Origin: Chaunax sp. Z400
Lineage: Eukaryota > Chordata > Actinopteri > Lophiiformes > Chaunacidae
DNA: 64,000 nucleotides
NCBI GenBank assembly: GCA_037577475.1
Contig: CM075193.1
Coordinates: 6,832,685-6,896,684, forward strand
Direction of reading: 5' to 3'
The notes under the pieces were generated by a model. It saw nothing but the letters and a program-made list of their open reading frames with translations, was not told the origin of the DNA and did not search any database. Numbering within the stretch: position 1 is the stretch's first letter; the number at the start of each line of letters is the position of its first letter. Positions 24,674 to 41,909 of the stretch are shown here, one piece after another. A program made the translations under genes and the position numbers.

Positions 24674-25299
24674 TTTCAATTACTGTGTTCATTCAGGTGG
24701 ATGAATAAACCATGAAAGGATTGGACATAGGTGCAGCGTTAAATATTGATTGGTTTTCAATGGGCACATCCTCAGGTTGTCAGACAAACACAATGGAAGT
24801 TAAAATAGCAACAAACTAAACGAATAGACAGGTGCACTGCTTTTTTTTTACCCTTTATAAAAGAAAAAGCATGTGTGAACAAATTACTGCTATACATTAA
24901 TAAATGAGAGATGCCTCTATAGGGCATATAGAGTATGCGACAAAAATTTAATCAGGGCTGTTTTGAGGGCACAAGTCATTCACACTCTAACTGAACAATT
25001 CCCCCACTGTGTTCCATCTCACAAATCAATTATTCAGCATGCAATCCATTTTAAAGCTGTATGAGGAAAAAATGAATACTGTACATAAATACATGCATGT
25101 GACACAGTAACTCTTCCAGCAGCTAAATTCACCATGGCCTTCAGGTTAGGTCACAACCCTGTTATGAAGCATGTGTGTATCCACTCAACACTCGGGTTGC
25201 GTGTGCTGTATAATATATGACACAAATAAAAGTTGTTGTCAGCGCAAAGATGCACGCGGACTGCTGGGTTGTCCCTTTTAGTGGCTCAGAATCTCCGGT

Positions 25300-27607
25300 C
25301 TAGCTGGTTTGTTTCAGGCAATTTTGCAGCGCTGCTACAATATCTTGTAGAATAGCATTTCTGTTTTCTTTTGACACCTAAGTGGGAAACAAATAAACAA
25401 AAATCAACGATAGCAAGGACGTAGCGGGCAGATAATGTAAAATTATACAAGCTGTAACATGAGAGCTGTGACAATGACTTGTCCTATAGGTTAGCATCAA
25501 AGAGCTAAACCTCAGAGAAGACAGTGTCCACTTTGAGATTATCAAACCACATGTTGTAAACACCTAATGTCCGACCTACTGTGTCATAACTAAACTGGTA
25601 AACAATGTTTTTTTCCAAAATGTTTACAGTGCTTCAGAACCTTGTTGGATGTAACTACCCCAGCACAGAAAGTATTTTGCATGACAATATCCATAAGTGA
25701 GTCTTCCGTGATAAATCATTTTGACATTTGAGACCACCCTTTGTTGTTTAATCAGTCACGCATGATTTAGAGTTAATCCTGCGATAGCAGAGGGATAATG
25801 CAAGGCATGCCACTATGTTATTAAGCAGGCTGACTGGCCTGCTAAGATCAAGTGGATATAGTGTAAACAGTGTCCTATTGCTAATGTGGGAATTAAATAC
25901 CCCTAAACTGACCTATATATACTTTTTTTCCCCCTAGGGTGTGTGTACTCACAGTGAAGACTTTGACGTCGCTCCTGCTCCGCACCTCTTCCACGAGACC
26001 AAGTGGTTTACCCTTAGGGATGGGGACGGTGCCCAGGATGGTGCAGGAAGAGTTATCCAAAGTCTGTCTTACTGACCTGATGAATGACTGGCTGAAGAGC
26101 TCCATTTTTCCAATCTCATCTATCACAAACACCTTCCTGCTGTCCTCTGTTCCTACCTGGAGAAGATGGATGTTAGCATTACGCAAGAGCACTGTCAACA
26201 CATGCACAAATGAATGCTTGATGTCAGTTATGATTGGGGAATGGAAGGAAACCAGTTCAATCTGGACAATTGTGAGGAAAAAAAGATCAAATAGGTTTCA
26301 TCAGTGGCCATGTGGTACACTAACATGAGAGAAAAGCTCTTCATGTTGATGTATCATGTATAATATGACTCTGACTGAGTGACAGTGTTTGCATGATACA
26401 TGCAACGGCTTACCAGCAGCGATTACAGAGGCGCTTTAAACGAGATGAAAGTGTAATATGTGCCACTAAGGCAAAAACACCTTCCTTTAGAGTGCATTTG
26501 TAGGCGTGACTCCAGGCTCATTTTACTTGCTGGATTAATCACGGTCAGTGACAGCCAGACGGCACCATGAACACTAAAAATGTCACTCTGGAATTTATGT
26601 GTTTGAAAGCTTCCAATTATTGCATCAGTTTTGAGAAAATCAACGCTTTGATGATTTGTTAAGTGTGGAGAAGGGAAGTGTTTTGCTCACTGTGATCTAT
26701 TGATGAGTTTTAAAAGCATGCGCTGCTGTCTTACATGTCTGAAGAGGGGGAGTGCCAGGTTTTCAAACGAAGGCAAGTCTACCACATACTGCCCAACTGT
26801 GTATTCACGTCTTCCAAGAGATGAAGCAGCAACATTTCTGTAAGTCAGAAAAGACCAATGTTACTAAAAACAGCACAATAAAAGGGATGTCATTCGGTTT
26901 GGATAGGTTGACAACCCTGCTACCTGATTCTGGACAGGTGGCCCCTCTCCCCTGTCAGTGTGACCACATCAAAGCCGACTCTTCGGCCTCCCTCCCTGAC
27001 CTCCTCGGTGTAAAACCCTTCCACTCCCACTCCTGATGACACTAAAGCTTCACAGGCCTTCTGGACCAGGGTGGTTTTCCCTACACCTGTAAGCAAAACA
27101 ACATCCTAAAACAACAGCAGTATCAATATTTAAATCTGTTAAATAACTAAAATTTGTTGCATTTAGCTATTTAAAATGTTATTGTGTGGTTTGATTACTG
27201 CAAACAGCTGAAGAGAATAGAATATTTTGCCAACAAACCTAATATACAATGGGGTTTGGATATCAAGTTAAGTTGATCTATCTTTGCAAATCAGTTATTG
27301 AGTGATATGGACTACACAGCAGTCAAAAGCTTATTTAAAATTAGCACTTCTTTAATTAGTCTAAGGATTCAGAGAAATAGCCTAATTACCTTGTGACTAT
27401 AAAACGTTACCAGTAGCATCTAGACAAAAATAGCTAAAACAAGCTAACTTTAATGAGAACCAGCATTATCGTTTACCGACTGAGACTGTGGGTTAAGACA
27501 GCTGACTGACTAGTCTGAATTTATAGCGACGTTTACTTCAACCACTTCGGACACACTGGGTGTTATGTGTTACCTGGAGGACCTGTCAGAAATACGTGTT
27601 TGAACAT
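25300..27607 (-). CDS. ntpcr: Cancer-related nucleoside-triphosphatase (NTPCR / THEP1 family)
   Basis: Five exons join in frame on the minus strand: 27607-27574, 27086-26924, 26837-26735, 26156-25953 and 25377-25300. They encode 193 residues (the human protein has 190). The start MFKHVFLTGPPGVGKTTL carries the Walker A motif at residues 9-16, split by intron 1. Next come GFYTEEVREGGRRVGFDVV, VGQYVVDLPSFENLALPL, the Walker B-like VFVIDEIGKMELFS (Asp113, Glu114), TVPIPKGKPLGLVEEVR, and a last exon VSKENRNAILQDIV ending in TAG at 25302-25300. All junctions are GT-AG and every block aligns in order to human NTPCR. The family hydrolyses nucleoside 5'-triphosphates in vitro; the physiological role is poorly defined. 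It lies head-to-tail downstream of map10, as in human. Confidence 0.95.
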
Positions 27608-27662
27608 TTCACTTCAGACCACTCGACATGCTGCTCTGTGGCTCTTCCGTAAATATCGAGTT

Positions 27663-27673
27663 GACGCATGCGC
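27663..27673. promoter_or_regulatory. NRF1-like site in the ntpcr promoter
   Basis: GACGCATGCGC differs by one base from the NRF1 palindrome core GCGCATGCGC and lies 56 bp upstream of the ntpcr start codon. Such sites are frequent in CpG-type housekeeping promoters. No TATA box stands out at the expected distance. Confidence 0.45.
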
Positions 27674-28384
27674 GGTAGCCACTAGACTTCTGGAATGTAA
27701 AACTGCATGTTTTATTTGGCTATTTTTTTATACGATTTATATTATTCACCCAACAAATTCAACATCCGTGTAAACTGTAAAACACTACAAGATCTAATTC
27801 TGATCTTAAAATCTTTAATAGATTATAGTATAAAAAGTATAAGAGCTGTATAAGAGCAGTATAAAGTACAGTACTTCCCTCTGAAAGCACACATATACTG
27901 CAAATAATTGGAAAATTGAAATACTCGATGTAAAAGTACATTAGAATACTACTTAATTACAGTATTTGAGAAAATAGATGTATTAATAGTATTTCCACCA
28001 TTGCTTTTAGTAGTTCAGTTGTCCCACAGAAAGCCAAACACTTAAAAAAAACAGTCAGACAAAATGCACCAAACCAGTTTAACATGAATTGAATAATAGT
28101 CTGTTTTGCTTATCAAACATCAAGGTGCAAATGCAAAGGAGCTGAGGTACATACTCTGAAATCAGTATGAGCTCTGGAAAATTCTCAGCTCATGATAAAG
28201 TCTACTGGAAACAAGCGCTTATAAATTAAATGATTTGCATAAATGGCAGAGGGAGAGATTTTCATCCTCTCATATGTTACAAAAAGGCTCATAGTACAAG
28301 AATTTATGCAAATGTCCAGTTGGCTCATAATCACTGAGTGATTAAGAAGTAAAATGAGGACATCGTTCCAACAGAAAGCTTGTC
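27674..28384. other. Intergenic stretch between ntpcr and map10
   Basis: AT-rich sequence with the ntpcr upstream region on the left and map10 downstream sequence on the right. No open frame with family resemblance and no repeat I could name. Confidence 0.5.
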
Positions 28385-28390
28385 TTTATT
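28385..28390 (-). terminator. Candidate polyadenylation signal of map10
   Basis: TTTATT on the plus strand reads AATAAA on the minus strand, about 120 nt beyond the map10 stop, implying a very short 3' UTR. Confidence 0.55.
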
Positions 28391-28507
28391 CAAAAAGGTT
28401 GTCTGACATCATAACTGAAAGGAAAACAAGATGTGACATTGCAATACTACTACTTATATGTTTTACTTGACTTATATCATCAGAATGTGGAACTCCATAT
28501 TTTTTCT

Positions 28508-31036
28508 TTACATAGTGTAACCAGGTAGTTTACTGGCCACTAGTTTAGAGATATGTTGATATTCCTTTGTGAAATCCAGAGATCCAAGCTCATCCTCCAG
28601 TTCCTCCGTCTCCTGTGGTTCAAAGGAAGACATCGATTCTTCAGAAGATCCTCGTACTGAGCCGCTGTTCTTGGTTGACTGACTGTTTTGACCTCTTGAT
28701 GATATTAAAGAGTCAGCACCAGAGATCCTCTCCACTCTTCCACCCTCTGTTTGTTTTCTGAAGCATGCTGTTTGTAAGGAAGCTGACCCATCGCTGTCAC
28801 TGTCATCGGAGGAAAAGCTCAGGGCCGAGGCATGGGTCTGAGGTCGGATGATGTATGTACCCCTCAGGGAATGCTGTGGCGAGCCGGAGGCTTTAATGGG
28901 CTGGGGGAGGACTGCTCTTCTCTGGAAAACTTCAGAGCCAGAATCAGAGTTGCAGAAGTTAGGGTGCATGGGAGACTTGGGAGTCCTGGCTGTGGAGGGC
29001 TCGGGGCTACTTGCAGGGTCAGGAGAGTAGGCATCACTGTGCTCAAGACTGTTAAAGTCATCAGTATAGTCTGCCGTCTCCTCGCCTTCCCCTCTGGAGT
29101 CTGAGAAGGAAGATTTTGGGCTGCTGTGTCTGCTGCTTCCTGAAGATTCAATTTTGTCTCGGTGCCTGTCAGACTGAGACTCTGATTGATTTGATTCGCT
29201 GTGATGCTCATTCTTGTCTTTATCTTTGACAACACTGTCACCATTTACACTGGGGATCTGGATAACTTTCAAGTGTCTTTCAGAAAGGGAACATTTATCT
29301 GAAACTCTCAGAGGGTATCTGTTCTGTTTACTGTGAATTTTCTCATTCGGGGTTTTCTGTTTTAGTGTAATTGTTTTTTGTAATGCAGAGTCCTCTGTGA
29401 TGCTTTGTATCGTTGTCTCAATATTTTCATTGAGACTGGCGCTCTGACTTAATGCTGATTTTCTTTTACTGGACTTCATGATCTTATTACTTTCCTTTGT
29501 CTTTCCTTTAATCATACTTGTCTGTGTTTCATCCTGTAATAATTTCATGCACTCATGACGTTTTACTCCACGAGATGAAAGTTGTTTTAGCCTTAGATTA
29601 TATGTTTTAGTTGTGCCATATATGAGCTTCTTCCTAGGAGATGTGCTCTTAATCAAAGCATCTTCTTGTTTGTCTTTCACTCTCACAGATGGAGACCTAA
29701 CTACTGGTGTAGAACAGTTTCTGTTGGGATGCATATGCTTTAAATGGGGACTTGCCACATGTCTGGCTTTCTGCAATGAATTGGTAGGTGCCTTTCCTGC
29801 TGTGTTTCCATGCCCAACTGAAGGTGCTGGGGATGCAGGTCTGTAAATCCAAGATAGATTGGGATGAATAAGCAGAGGCTGGTTTGGATTCTGACCACTT
29901 AACTGTGACAACTCAACAAGAAGAGCATTCAGTAGAGGCAACTGTTGTAAAGCCTCACCAAAGACATCTGGAGTCACTCCATTTGTTTGCTGGTTTCTTT
30001 TTACATCAGGTCTTACTGTCTGGTTCGTAGGTGGAGAACTTATGCATTCAATTTTGATATCAGAAGGCTCTTCCTCAGAATATGTGTCTTCAAATATAAA
30101 CGCCTCAGAGTCTAGATTCCGTAATTTCCAGTCCTCTCCTTCCGTTTTACTTTTTTCCTCTGCAGAGTTAGTGTAGAAGAGGTGAGGTGGACAAAATGTA
30201 GTCAAATCTTCTTGAAAACTGTTTCCATTTTCTTTGGGTGTCTGAGGGATTTGGGTTCTTGGCTTGTGTTCAGTCTGCATGGCAACACAAACATCACTGT
30301 CCTGTTTATCCTCGTGTATCAGGTTATTCTCATTTGATGGTTTGTTTAGGTTGTTTCTGCTAACATCAATCTTGTCAAGTGTGGGTGAAGAGACATTCCC
30401 ACATTCCAGGGGCATTAATTCCGTAGTTACATGTTTCTCCTTGACTCTTTCTTGTGCTTGTACGTATTGTTCACCATGACCACTGGTGCTTTTACTGTCT
30501 GCAATAAGTGGCAGTACATTAGCTCCCAGACTAAGCAGTTTATAGCTTAGGGAAATTGATCCAATTTTTTCCCCCAGGAGGTTGCATAGACCTAGAACCC
30601 CCCTTTCACCATGAGACGACGGAGTAGTAGCACCATGGTCGGTCACATCCTGCCTGATCCTGTCCATCACTTTAGCGAGTGAGATGAGTGAAGTCCCAAC
30701 TAATTTGGGGATCTCCTCTTGCACATCCAACACCATAGCGTAGAGAGGGCTGTTAAATAGCTGGGCATGCAGTGAGTTCATGTTCATTTTAAAGAAACAA
30801 GACTTGCCCCTGTTAAAGACATATTCTCCCTGATGATGCTTCCCATGATGGTTTCGCTGGGTACTGCCACTGCTCCGCTGAGGCTGATAAATGAGCAGCG
30901 TTGGAAAATCCAGCAGTCGGACTCCAAGAGCCAGCTCGTCGGACACTTTGCTTTCTTTCTCGAGCCGGACACATTCGACCAAAAGCTCAAATGAAAATAG
31001 AGTCTCGACATTATCGTTGTTTTGTTGTGCTGACAT
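28508..31036 (-). CDS. map10: Microtubule-associated protein 10
   Basis: One uninterrupted frame encodes 842 residues. The first ATG, at 31036, reads MSAQQNNDNVETLFSFELLV with A at position -3; the frame extends eight codons upstream but has no ATG there. The N-terminal 200 residues carry the conserved MAP10 features: LFSFELLVECVRLE, LGVRLLDFPTLLIYQP, GKSCFFKMNMNSLHAQL, SPLYAMVLDVQEEIPKLVGT and GLCNLLGEKIGSISLSYKLL, resembling a C2-like fold. The middle and C-terminal parts are Ser-rich and probably disordered, ending in FTKEYQHISKLVASKLPGYT. Human MAP10 (about 905 aa, formerly KIAA1383) also has a single coding exon; it binds microtubules and functions in cytokinesis. The human neighbours NTPCR and SIPA1L2 are preserved on either side. 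The 5' UTR is short. Confidence 0.93.
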   Translation of the reverse strand: MSAQQNNDNVETLFSFELLVECVRLEKESKVSDELALGVRLLDFPTLLIYQPQRSSGSTQRNHHGKHHQGEYVFNRGKSCFFKMNMNSLHAQLFNSPLYAMVLDVQEEIPKLVGTSLISLAKVMDRIRQDVTDHGATTPSSHGERGVLGLCNLLGEKIGSISLSYKLLSLGANVLPLIADSKSTSGHGEQYVQAQERVKEKHVTTELMPLECGNVSSPTLDKIDVSRNNLNKPSNENNLIHEDKQDSDVCVAMQTEHKPRTQIPQTPKENGNSFQEDLTTFCPPHLFYTNSAEEKSKTEGEDWKLRNLDSEAFIFEDTYSEEEPSDIKIECISSPPTNQTVRPDVKRNQQTNGVTPDVFGEALQQLPLLNALLVELSQLSGQNPNQPLLIHPNLSWIYRPASPAPSVGHGNTAGKAPTNSLQKARHVASPHLKHMHPNRNCSTPVVRSPSVRVKDKQEDALIKSTSPRKKLIYGTTKTYNLRLKQLSSRGVKRHECMKLLQDETQTSMIKGKTKESNKIMKSSKRKSALSQSASLNENIETTIQSITEDSALQKTITLKQKTPNEKIHSKQNRYPLRVSDKCSLSERHLKVIQIPSVNGDSVVKDKDKNEHHSESNQSESQSDRHRDKIESSGSSRHSSPKSSFSDSRGEGEETADYTDDFNSLEHSDAYSPDPASSPEPSTARTPKSPMHPNFCNSDSGSEVFQRRAVLPQPIKASGSPQHSLRGTYIIRPQTHASALSFSSDDSDSDGSASLQTACFRKQTEGGRVERISGADSLISSRGQNSQSTKNSGSVRGSSEESMSSFEPQETEELEDELGSLDFTKEYQHISKLVASKLPGYTM

Positions 31037-31079
31037 ATTGAAAGCCGCGAAAAACAACAATAAGTTAGAGGCACTTATT

Positions 31080-31200
31080 TGAGCTAATCCGCGATCTCTA
31101 GCTGTTAGCTTCTATTGGCTCCATGGAAACAAAGCGCTGTCGCCAGCTTTTTACGTCACACACTTTCCCAGTGTACCTGGGAAATGTAGTTTTATATGTC
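31080..31200 (-). promoter_or_regulatory. map10 promoter region
   Basis: On the minus strand, upstream of the map10 start, there is a ZNF143/Staf-like ACTACATTTCCCAG at 31190-31177, a CRE-like site (plus strand TTACGTCA, 31151-31158) and a CCAAT box (plus strand ATTGG, 31114-31118). This order of motifs is typical of TATA-less vertebrate housekeeping and bidirectional promoters. Exact transcription starts are not visible. Confidence 0.55.
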
Positions 31201-31639
31201 TTTAAATATAGCACTGATTTATAATAGAATCACATCAATAATGTTGATTACTTTTTCTTATATTTTAACAAATAGGATATTGTTAATAAATTATAAAAGA
31301 TTGTGGCAGTCTGCTTCGAAATGTAAACAAGTGAAGATAGATGAGAGGAATGGACAACTGCTTACTTACTACAATAAAACACACTACAATAACAGATCAA
31401 AAGATGAATGAAAATGGTAATTTATTAAGGTACAGTTTGAGTGAGCAATCTTTTCTGCAGTTCACCAGATGGTGCCACTGTAGGGCTTAGAGTTTGTAGC
31501 CTAAAATAGTCTTGTGGTGCATGACAGCAAGGCCACCGTACTTGGATTACTTACAGGTTCATTATACACCTGTGTTTTGTAGAATTTGCTAGTTTCCCTT
31601 AAATATCAACCTGAAAATATTTAAGGCTATTTTGGCAGG

Positions 31640-31861
31640 GAAAGAGAGTGATCGGCCGAGAGTTTGTTCAGGCGTCGGGTGGGCGGAGTCTTTTACCCTG
31701 CGTGTTGTCATCACAGAGGTAGGTGCTGGATGGACTGTGCTACTTTAGTCTAGAGGTAGAGACTGTTAGACAGAGATGTGCGACAGACTACCGTAGCTTC
31801 AGCTGGTTTTACCCTCTATGGATAACTGACAACACGGACAGGACACCGCTCACATTTAAAG
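31640..31861 (+). promoter_or_regulatory. Candidate promoter and non-coding first exon of sipa1l2
   Basis: A locally GC-richer block with a GC box (GGGCGG, 31681-31686) precedes about 150 bp ending ATTTAAAG with a GTAATT donor at 31862. This would fit a non-coding exon 1 divergent from map10 and spliced to the acceptor at 62234, giving a first intron of about 30 kb, plausible for SIPA1L2. It is inferred from composition and one splice site only; a CREB/ATF site TGACGTCA lies 450 bp further on (32317-32324). Confidence 0.33.
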
Positions 31862-37490
<5,629 letters not shown>

Positions 37491-38221
37491 CTGCTGGAAC
37501 TGATACTCTTCACTTAACCTCAACAGAGCATTGCAGTGTTGTTGAGCATGAGGTTAAATCAAAATTCAATTTAGCCCAAATAACCATCAGGATTGCTTCA
37601 ATAGACATCACTCTATACACTGTAATGCAGTTTCCTGAAGCAGTATTTACCAAGATCTAAAGAATATAAGGACCCAAGAACAAAAGAATTGAATTGCACC
37701 GATCTGTGTTGTTTGACAGAGGCAGCTTTGTGAAGTTGTGAGATTGCCCATTCTGTTTTGGGCACAGATAACCAGTTTCCTTGTTATGAGCCAGGAAGGA
37801 ACTTTCTCCCAAACAGCCCTGTGTCTGTTCTGTGTTGGTTCTTTTCATGTTTTCCAGCTCTCTCCCATGAGACAAATTAGAATGTCAAGTCATAATCTGT
37901 GGTTTGTTTTAAAGAGAGATGATGAATCATATTGGGGTGTTATTCTTGTTTGTGCTTCCTCTGATCCATTCATCTGATGATAATGGGTTAGGTTTACTGA
38001 ATATTTGTGGTTTATAATGGGAATCCCAGAACTTTAACACAGGGCTGGGAGAAAAGACTTCAAAGCAATATCACAACCTTTACTTCGATTACGATTAATG
38101 AACAATCATTCATTTTATATGATCTCAAATGATCTCAGATTTCACATATTGTTAATTGAATGTCTTATCCTAATGCAACATTTTACTTTTTTACCGTGAC
38201 TTTAAGGACGGAACACATTTA

Positions 38222-38422
38222 GGCCCCGTTTACACAACAACATTTTTGCTGAAAACAGAGAATTGTTTTCTTGGCATTTTCAAAAAGTTCTGCGTTCACA
38301 TGGCATCATTTTCAAAACGACTTTTTCAAAATCAACACCATAGAAGAAGAACTCTACATTGGAGGAGTGTTAATAAACTCCACAGAGTCTGCAGCACAAA
38401 CAAACTGAGATAGTCCAACATT

Positions 38423-38454
<32 letters not shown>

Positions 38455-38629
38455 CTGGCCATAGTAGGCTGTTTGCTGTCTGTGTACATGCATAAGGCTG
38501 GGAGGAACCGTAATAGGCATGTGTGAAGCGGGGCTGTGTCGGCATCATTTTCAGTGGGTTTGTGGTGTTTTTTGGAGCCCATTCTCAAAATTCCGTGTTT
38601 TCAACGCCATTCTTGTGTAAACGGACGGC
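38222..38629. mobile_element. TIR element (MITE-like), copy A
   Basis: The left end GGCCCCGTTTACACAACAAC and the reverse complement of the right end, GCCGTCCGTTTACACAAGAA, form an inverted repeat; both continue inward to GAAAAC. The 400-bp interior has no transposase and contains a (TTG)n at 38423-38454. The flanks give no clear target duplication. A related element is at 41206-41576. Confidence 0.7.
38423..38454 (+). repeat. (TTG)n microsatellite inside the TIR element
   Basis: About ten TTG units. Overlapping minus-strand frames read poly-Gln, poly-Asn or poly-Thr and are artefacts. Confidence 0.9.
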
Positions 38630-38639
38630 AAAAAGGCAA

Positions 38640-40888
38640 CAAAAAGAAACCTTTTATTCATGTTTCCTTAGGGACTGTTTGTTATTTATGGGGGTCGGGG
38701 GGTGGTACAAAATGGGGGAGGCTCTTCAAATAAATATTTAACTACTAAGGAGGCTTAGGGGAGGGGCATACAACTTTAATTTTTTATTTATTTTAACTTT
38801 GCTTTTCTTTTAAAAATGATGATTAACCGCTGAATGGTGAATGTCAGCTCACTAATCTATGTGTGTAATGACATCAGTTGTCAGACCCCCCCCCAAAAAA
38901 AACAACAACAAAAAAGCAAAAACCCAATAATAAACAATAATAGAAAAATGAATTTAGAAAATTAAAACAACCTGATTTGAGAATCATTCACAGAAAACCT
39001 AATGCGTCTTGGAGAGGGGATATGGAACTATGTTTCATCAGACACATTGCAGGACATAGACTTTATATTATGAGATCACTAAAGTTATTTCTAAACGGTT
39101 GAATCATGAATATCAATGAGCTTTCCCCTCCCACCTTGCAAGAAGAAATTCCAGGCCAGGTGTCTCGTGTATAAACTTTCTTCTTTTTTTTTTTTACAAC
39201 ATTTTATAAGATTGAAGCAGCAGAGGCTTCGTGAAGACACTGCCTCTGGTTCAGACCGGCAGAGTTTGTTTACTCGATGTTTGTGCTTGTGTCATCCATG
39301 CTGCTTTGCGTTTCGACTGAATGAGGCCTAACGTTAGCTGCAGGGTGGCGGCACGTGACTCAACACAACATAGTAGATTTTAAGTGCAGTTCCTGAGCCC
39401 GCACATATTAATCAAATGAATCAAGATTAAGTCGGTCAGAGGTTCTATAATGGTTTCAACACATTGCCGGTTTATTGTCCTGCCCTACGATAACAACACT
39501 ATTGCTATTTGCAGTTTTATTTCCAGTATGGATTTTAAAGTGGTGGGATTCAATAGATTATGTGATTGTGTTATTATTTCATTTAACAGCAGTGTCAAGT
39601 TTTTTATTTTCAATTTTGTCATGATAAAAATGATTCTTCTCACTATCCTCGAATTGTAAACATTTTTGTCTCTTGTAGATCAGATTGTACTTCTGGATTA
39701 TGCACACCATTAAACCAGGACATTACTGTGTAGCCTTTGTATCCACTTACTGAAGCACAAAAATGCCTGTACATGATGTTGCCTCTGGCCTGTTCTTATA
39801 AGTTGCTGAGAGCAAAGACGTGGTAGTGTGACTATTTTAGACAAGCCTGAGATACCGGAGCTGCTGGTGTGTATGGGAAAGCCTTTTCCTCAAAGTGGAA
39901 GGGAAGGCAAAAGCAGAGCGGAGTTGAACTGGCTGGCAGTTGGCCTGGCCTTTCCTTATACTCAGGGCTGCTGCAGCAGTGGTATGATGCGTTTAAGGAG
40001 CACCGGCCCAGCCAAGCAGAGCTAATTCAAAGCTCGGGTAGTATTTTCCATCTCTCTTGTTTTGTTTTTCCTTCGTTCTTTGCGTTCTTCATTTTGACTA
40101 GCCTTCCTTTTATGTGATTTGTAAAGGCTGTTGACAGAGGATAATGATTTGGAGTGACAGTGGCCTGATTTTTTCTCTTTTCCATTGCTTCTGTAATCGC
40201 ACTGTCTGTCAGTGTGGAAGAGATCAACTGTTCCCCCTCCTCCCCTCTGCTGAAGTGGACTGAAACCTTTGTGGATGTTAGCCACGGGGGGGGGGAGAGA
40301 CGCCGTAAGCTCCGGAGCTGGAGGGGCAGCACATTTGACACTGAATGCTAGCCTTTATATTGGTTTACTGCCTTTAAAAAGAAGCAGGAGCAAAGGAAAG
40401 GGAGATTACGTAACACACTCGGGCAAACAGTGTCCCAGACAGTATGTTAGGATCCCAAAAAGGGCCCTCTGTGCTTGTAATTCTTACAATGCCAGGCCGG
40501 TATTCACTGCGCGTTCGTTCAGTGCTTACCTTCCCCACGATGTGTTTACTGCAAGCCTTCAGACCCTCTCTGAAATGTAAACAGGACTGTAGGGCCACAT
40601 ACAGTTCAGCACAGAGCTGTGTGGGCTGGAGCCAAAACACACAGCCAGGTGCTGGATATCTAACCACAGGAGCAGCTGTATAATTACACTGTTCTCGTCT
40701 CTCTCAAGATAATCTGTGTTCAGGTGGAGCACACAAACGCCGTAGGTCAGAGGTCAAAGTAATGTTCTAACTCACCTATTTTTTTTAAATTTTAATTTGC
40801 TTACTCTAAGTTGAAATTTCTGCTTTGTCCTGTTTCTCCCAGCAGAATTTCTATTAAACCAACCAGAATTTTCCCAAACACTTTGATT
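38640..40888 (+). other. Probable sipa1l2 intron, no gene seen
   Basis: It contains C-rich/A-rich tracts near 38886-38915 and a T-run at 39187-39196, and an 11-base G-run near 40286-40296. The 65-104 codon frames at 39828-40341 overlap in both directions without splice sites and are treated as chance. Confidence 0.5.
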
Positions 40889-40995
40889 AAGGAAATGGTT
40901 TCTCATTACATGACTCTAATTAAAGCAGATTAAAGCAGAGAGTCGACAACAATCTGGTTAGTGAAGTGCATGCAAACACACAGATTATCAACAGG

Positions 40996-41070
<75 letters not shown>

Positions 41071-41205
41071 TATGTTCGCTCAGGTTTTTATGGGGGAGTG
41101 CAAAGAGAGAAATGAGCATAGGATAATTGTTTCCTGTGATTTTGTTGTTGTTTTCACTGAAGAAGGTCTGAGTCTGGAGTCCCTGAGGAGATTTCTCCTT
41201 CCTTA
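40889..41205 (+). repeat. Tandem segmental duplication, unit A (includes (CA)n 40996-41068)
   Basis: The unit begins AAGGAAATGGTTTCTCATTA, contains AACAATCTGGTTAGTGAAGTG just before a (CA)n of about 36 units, and ends with CCTGTGATTTTGTTG, CACTGAAGAAGGTCTGAGTC, TGGAGTCCCTG and CTCCTTCCTTA. The same landmarks recur in order at 41577-41909. Confidence 0.85.
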
Positions 41206-41576
41206 CGGCCCGTTTACACAACAATGGTTTTACCCTAAAACCATGTAAACGAGTGAAACGCAACTCCTCTGGAAACAGTGACAGCACAGCCTCGCTGTGC
41301 ACATGCCCATTACGATTTTCTTTGTGTTGCAGATTATCTCCGATGTAGACTTGCTGCACTACCACTGTGATTTATCCTGTGGTGTTGATTGTGAAAGGAT
41401 ATGCGGCTAACTACCGCCCTTTCACGCATATGCTACACCGTTTCCGACCGTTTTTGCGGATCCGGTCGGATGAGGAATGTTTCCAAACCATTGTCTTGTG
41501 AACACAGACCTTTTTTTAAATGCAAATTAAAAACGTTATCATATTCTGCAAAAACCGTTGTCAGTTATCAGGGCCT
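41206..41576. mobile_element. TIR element (MITE-like), copy B, between the two duplicated units
   Basis: It starts CGGCCCGTTTACACAACAAT followed by GGTTTT and ends, read on the reverse strand, GGCCCTGATAACTGACAACG followed by GTTTTT. The left end matches the copy at 38222, the right end is more diverged. It has no coding capacity and fills exactly the gap between duplicated units A and B. Confidence 0.6.

Positions 41577-41909
<333 letters not shown>

Larger units (their letters stand above)
18780..25299. other. Convergent intergenic region between the spectrin/PH gene and ntpcr
   Basis: No coding exon is supported. It holds an internally duplicated repeat at about 19970-20236, a (CA)n at 23554-23576, a 16-bp palindrome with a CRE core at 23713-23728, a short A/G-rich stretch near 23930-23955 and the likely ntpcr 3' UTR at its right end. 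Short open frames here (for example 21539-21937 plus and 20035-20481 minus) have no splice support and no family resemblance. Confidence 0.6.

Noticed and set aside
28832..29244. Frames opposite and beside map10
   Set aside because: Shadows of the well-supported map10 coding exon.
31036..31060. Eight-codon N-terminal extension of map10
   Set aside because: It begins with TTG, not ATG; the first ATG at 31036 has A at -3 and matches the expected N-terminus.
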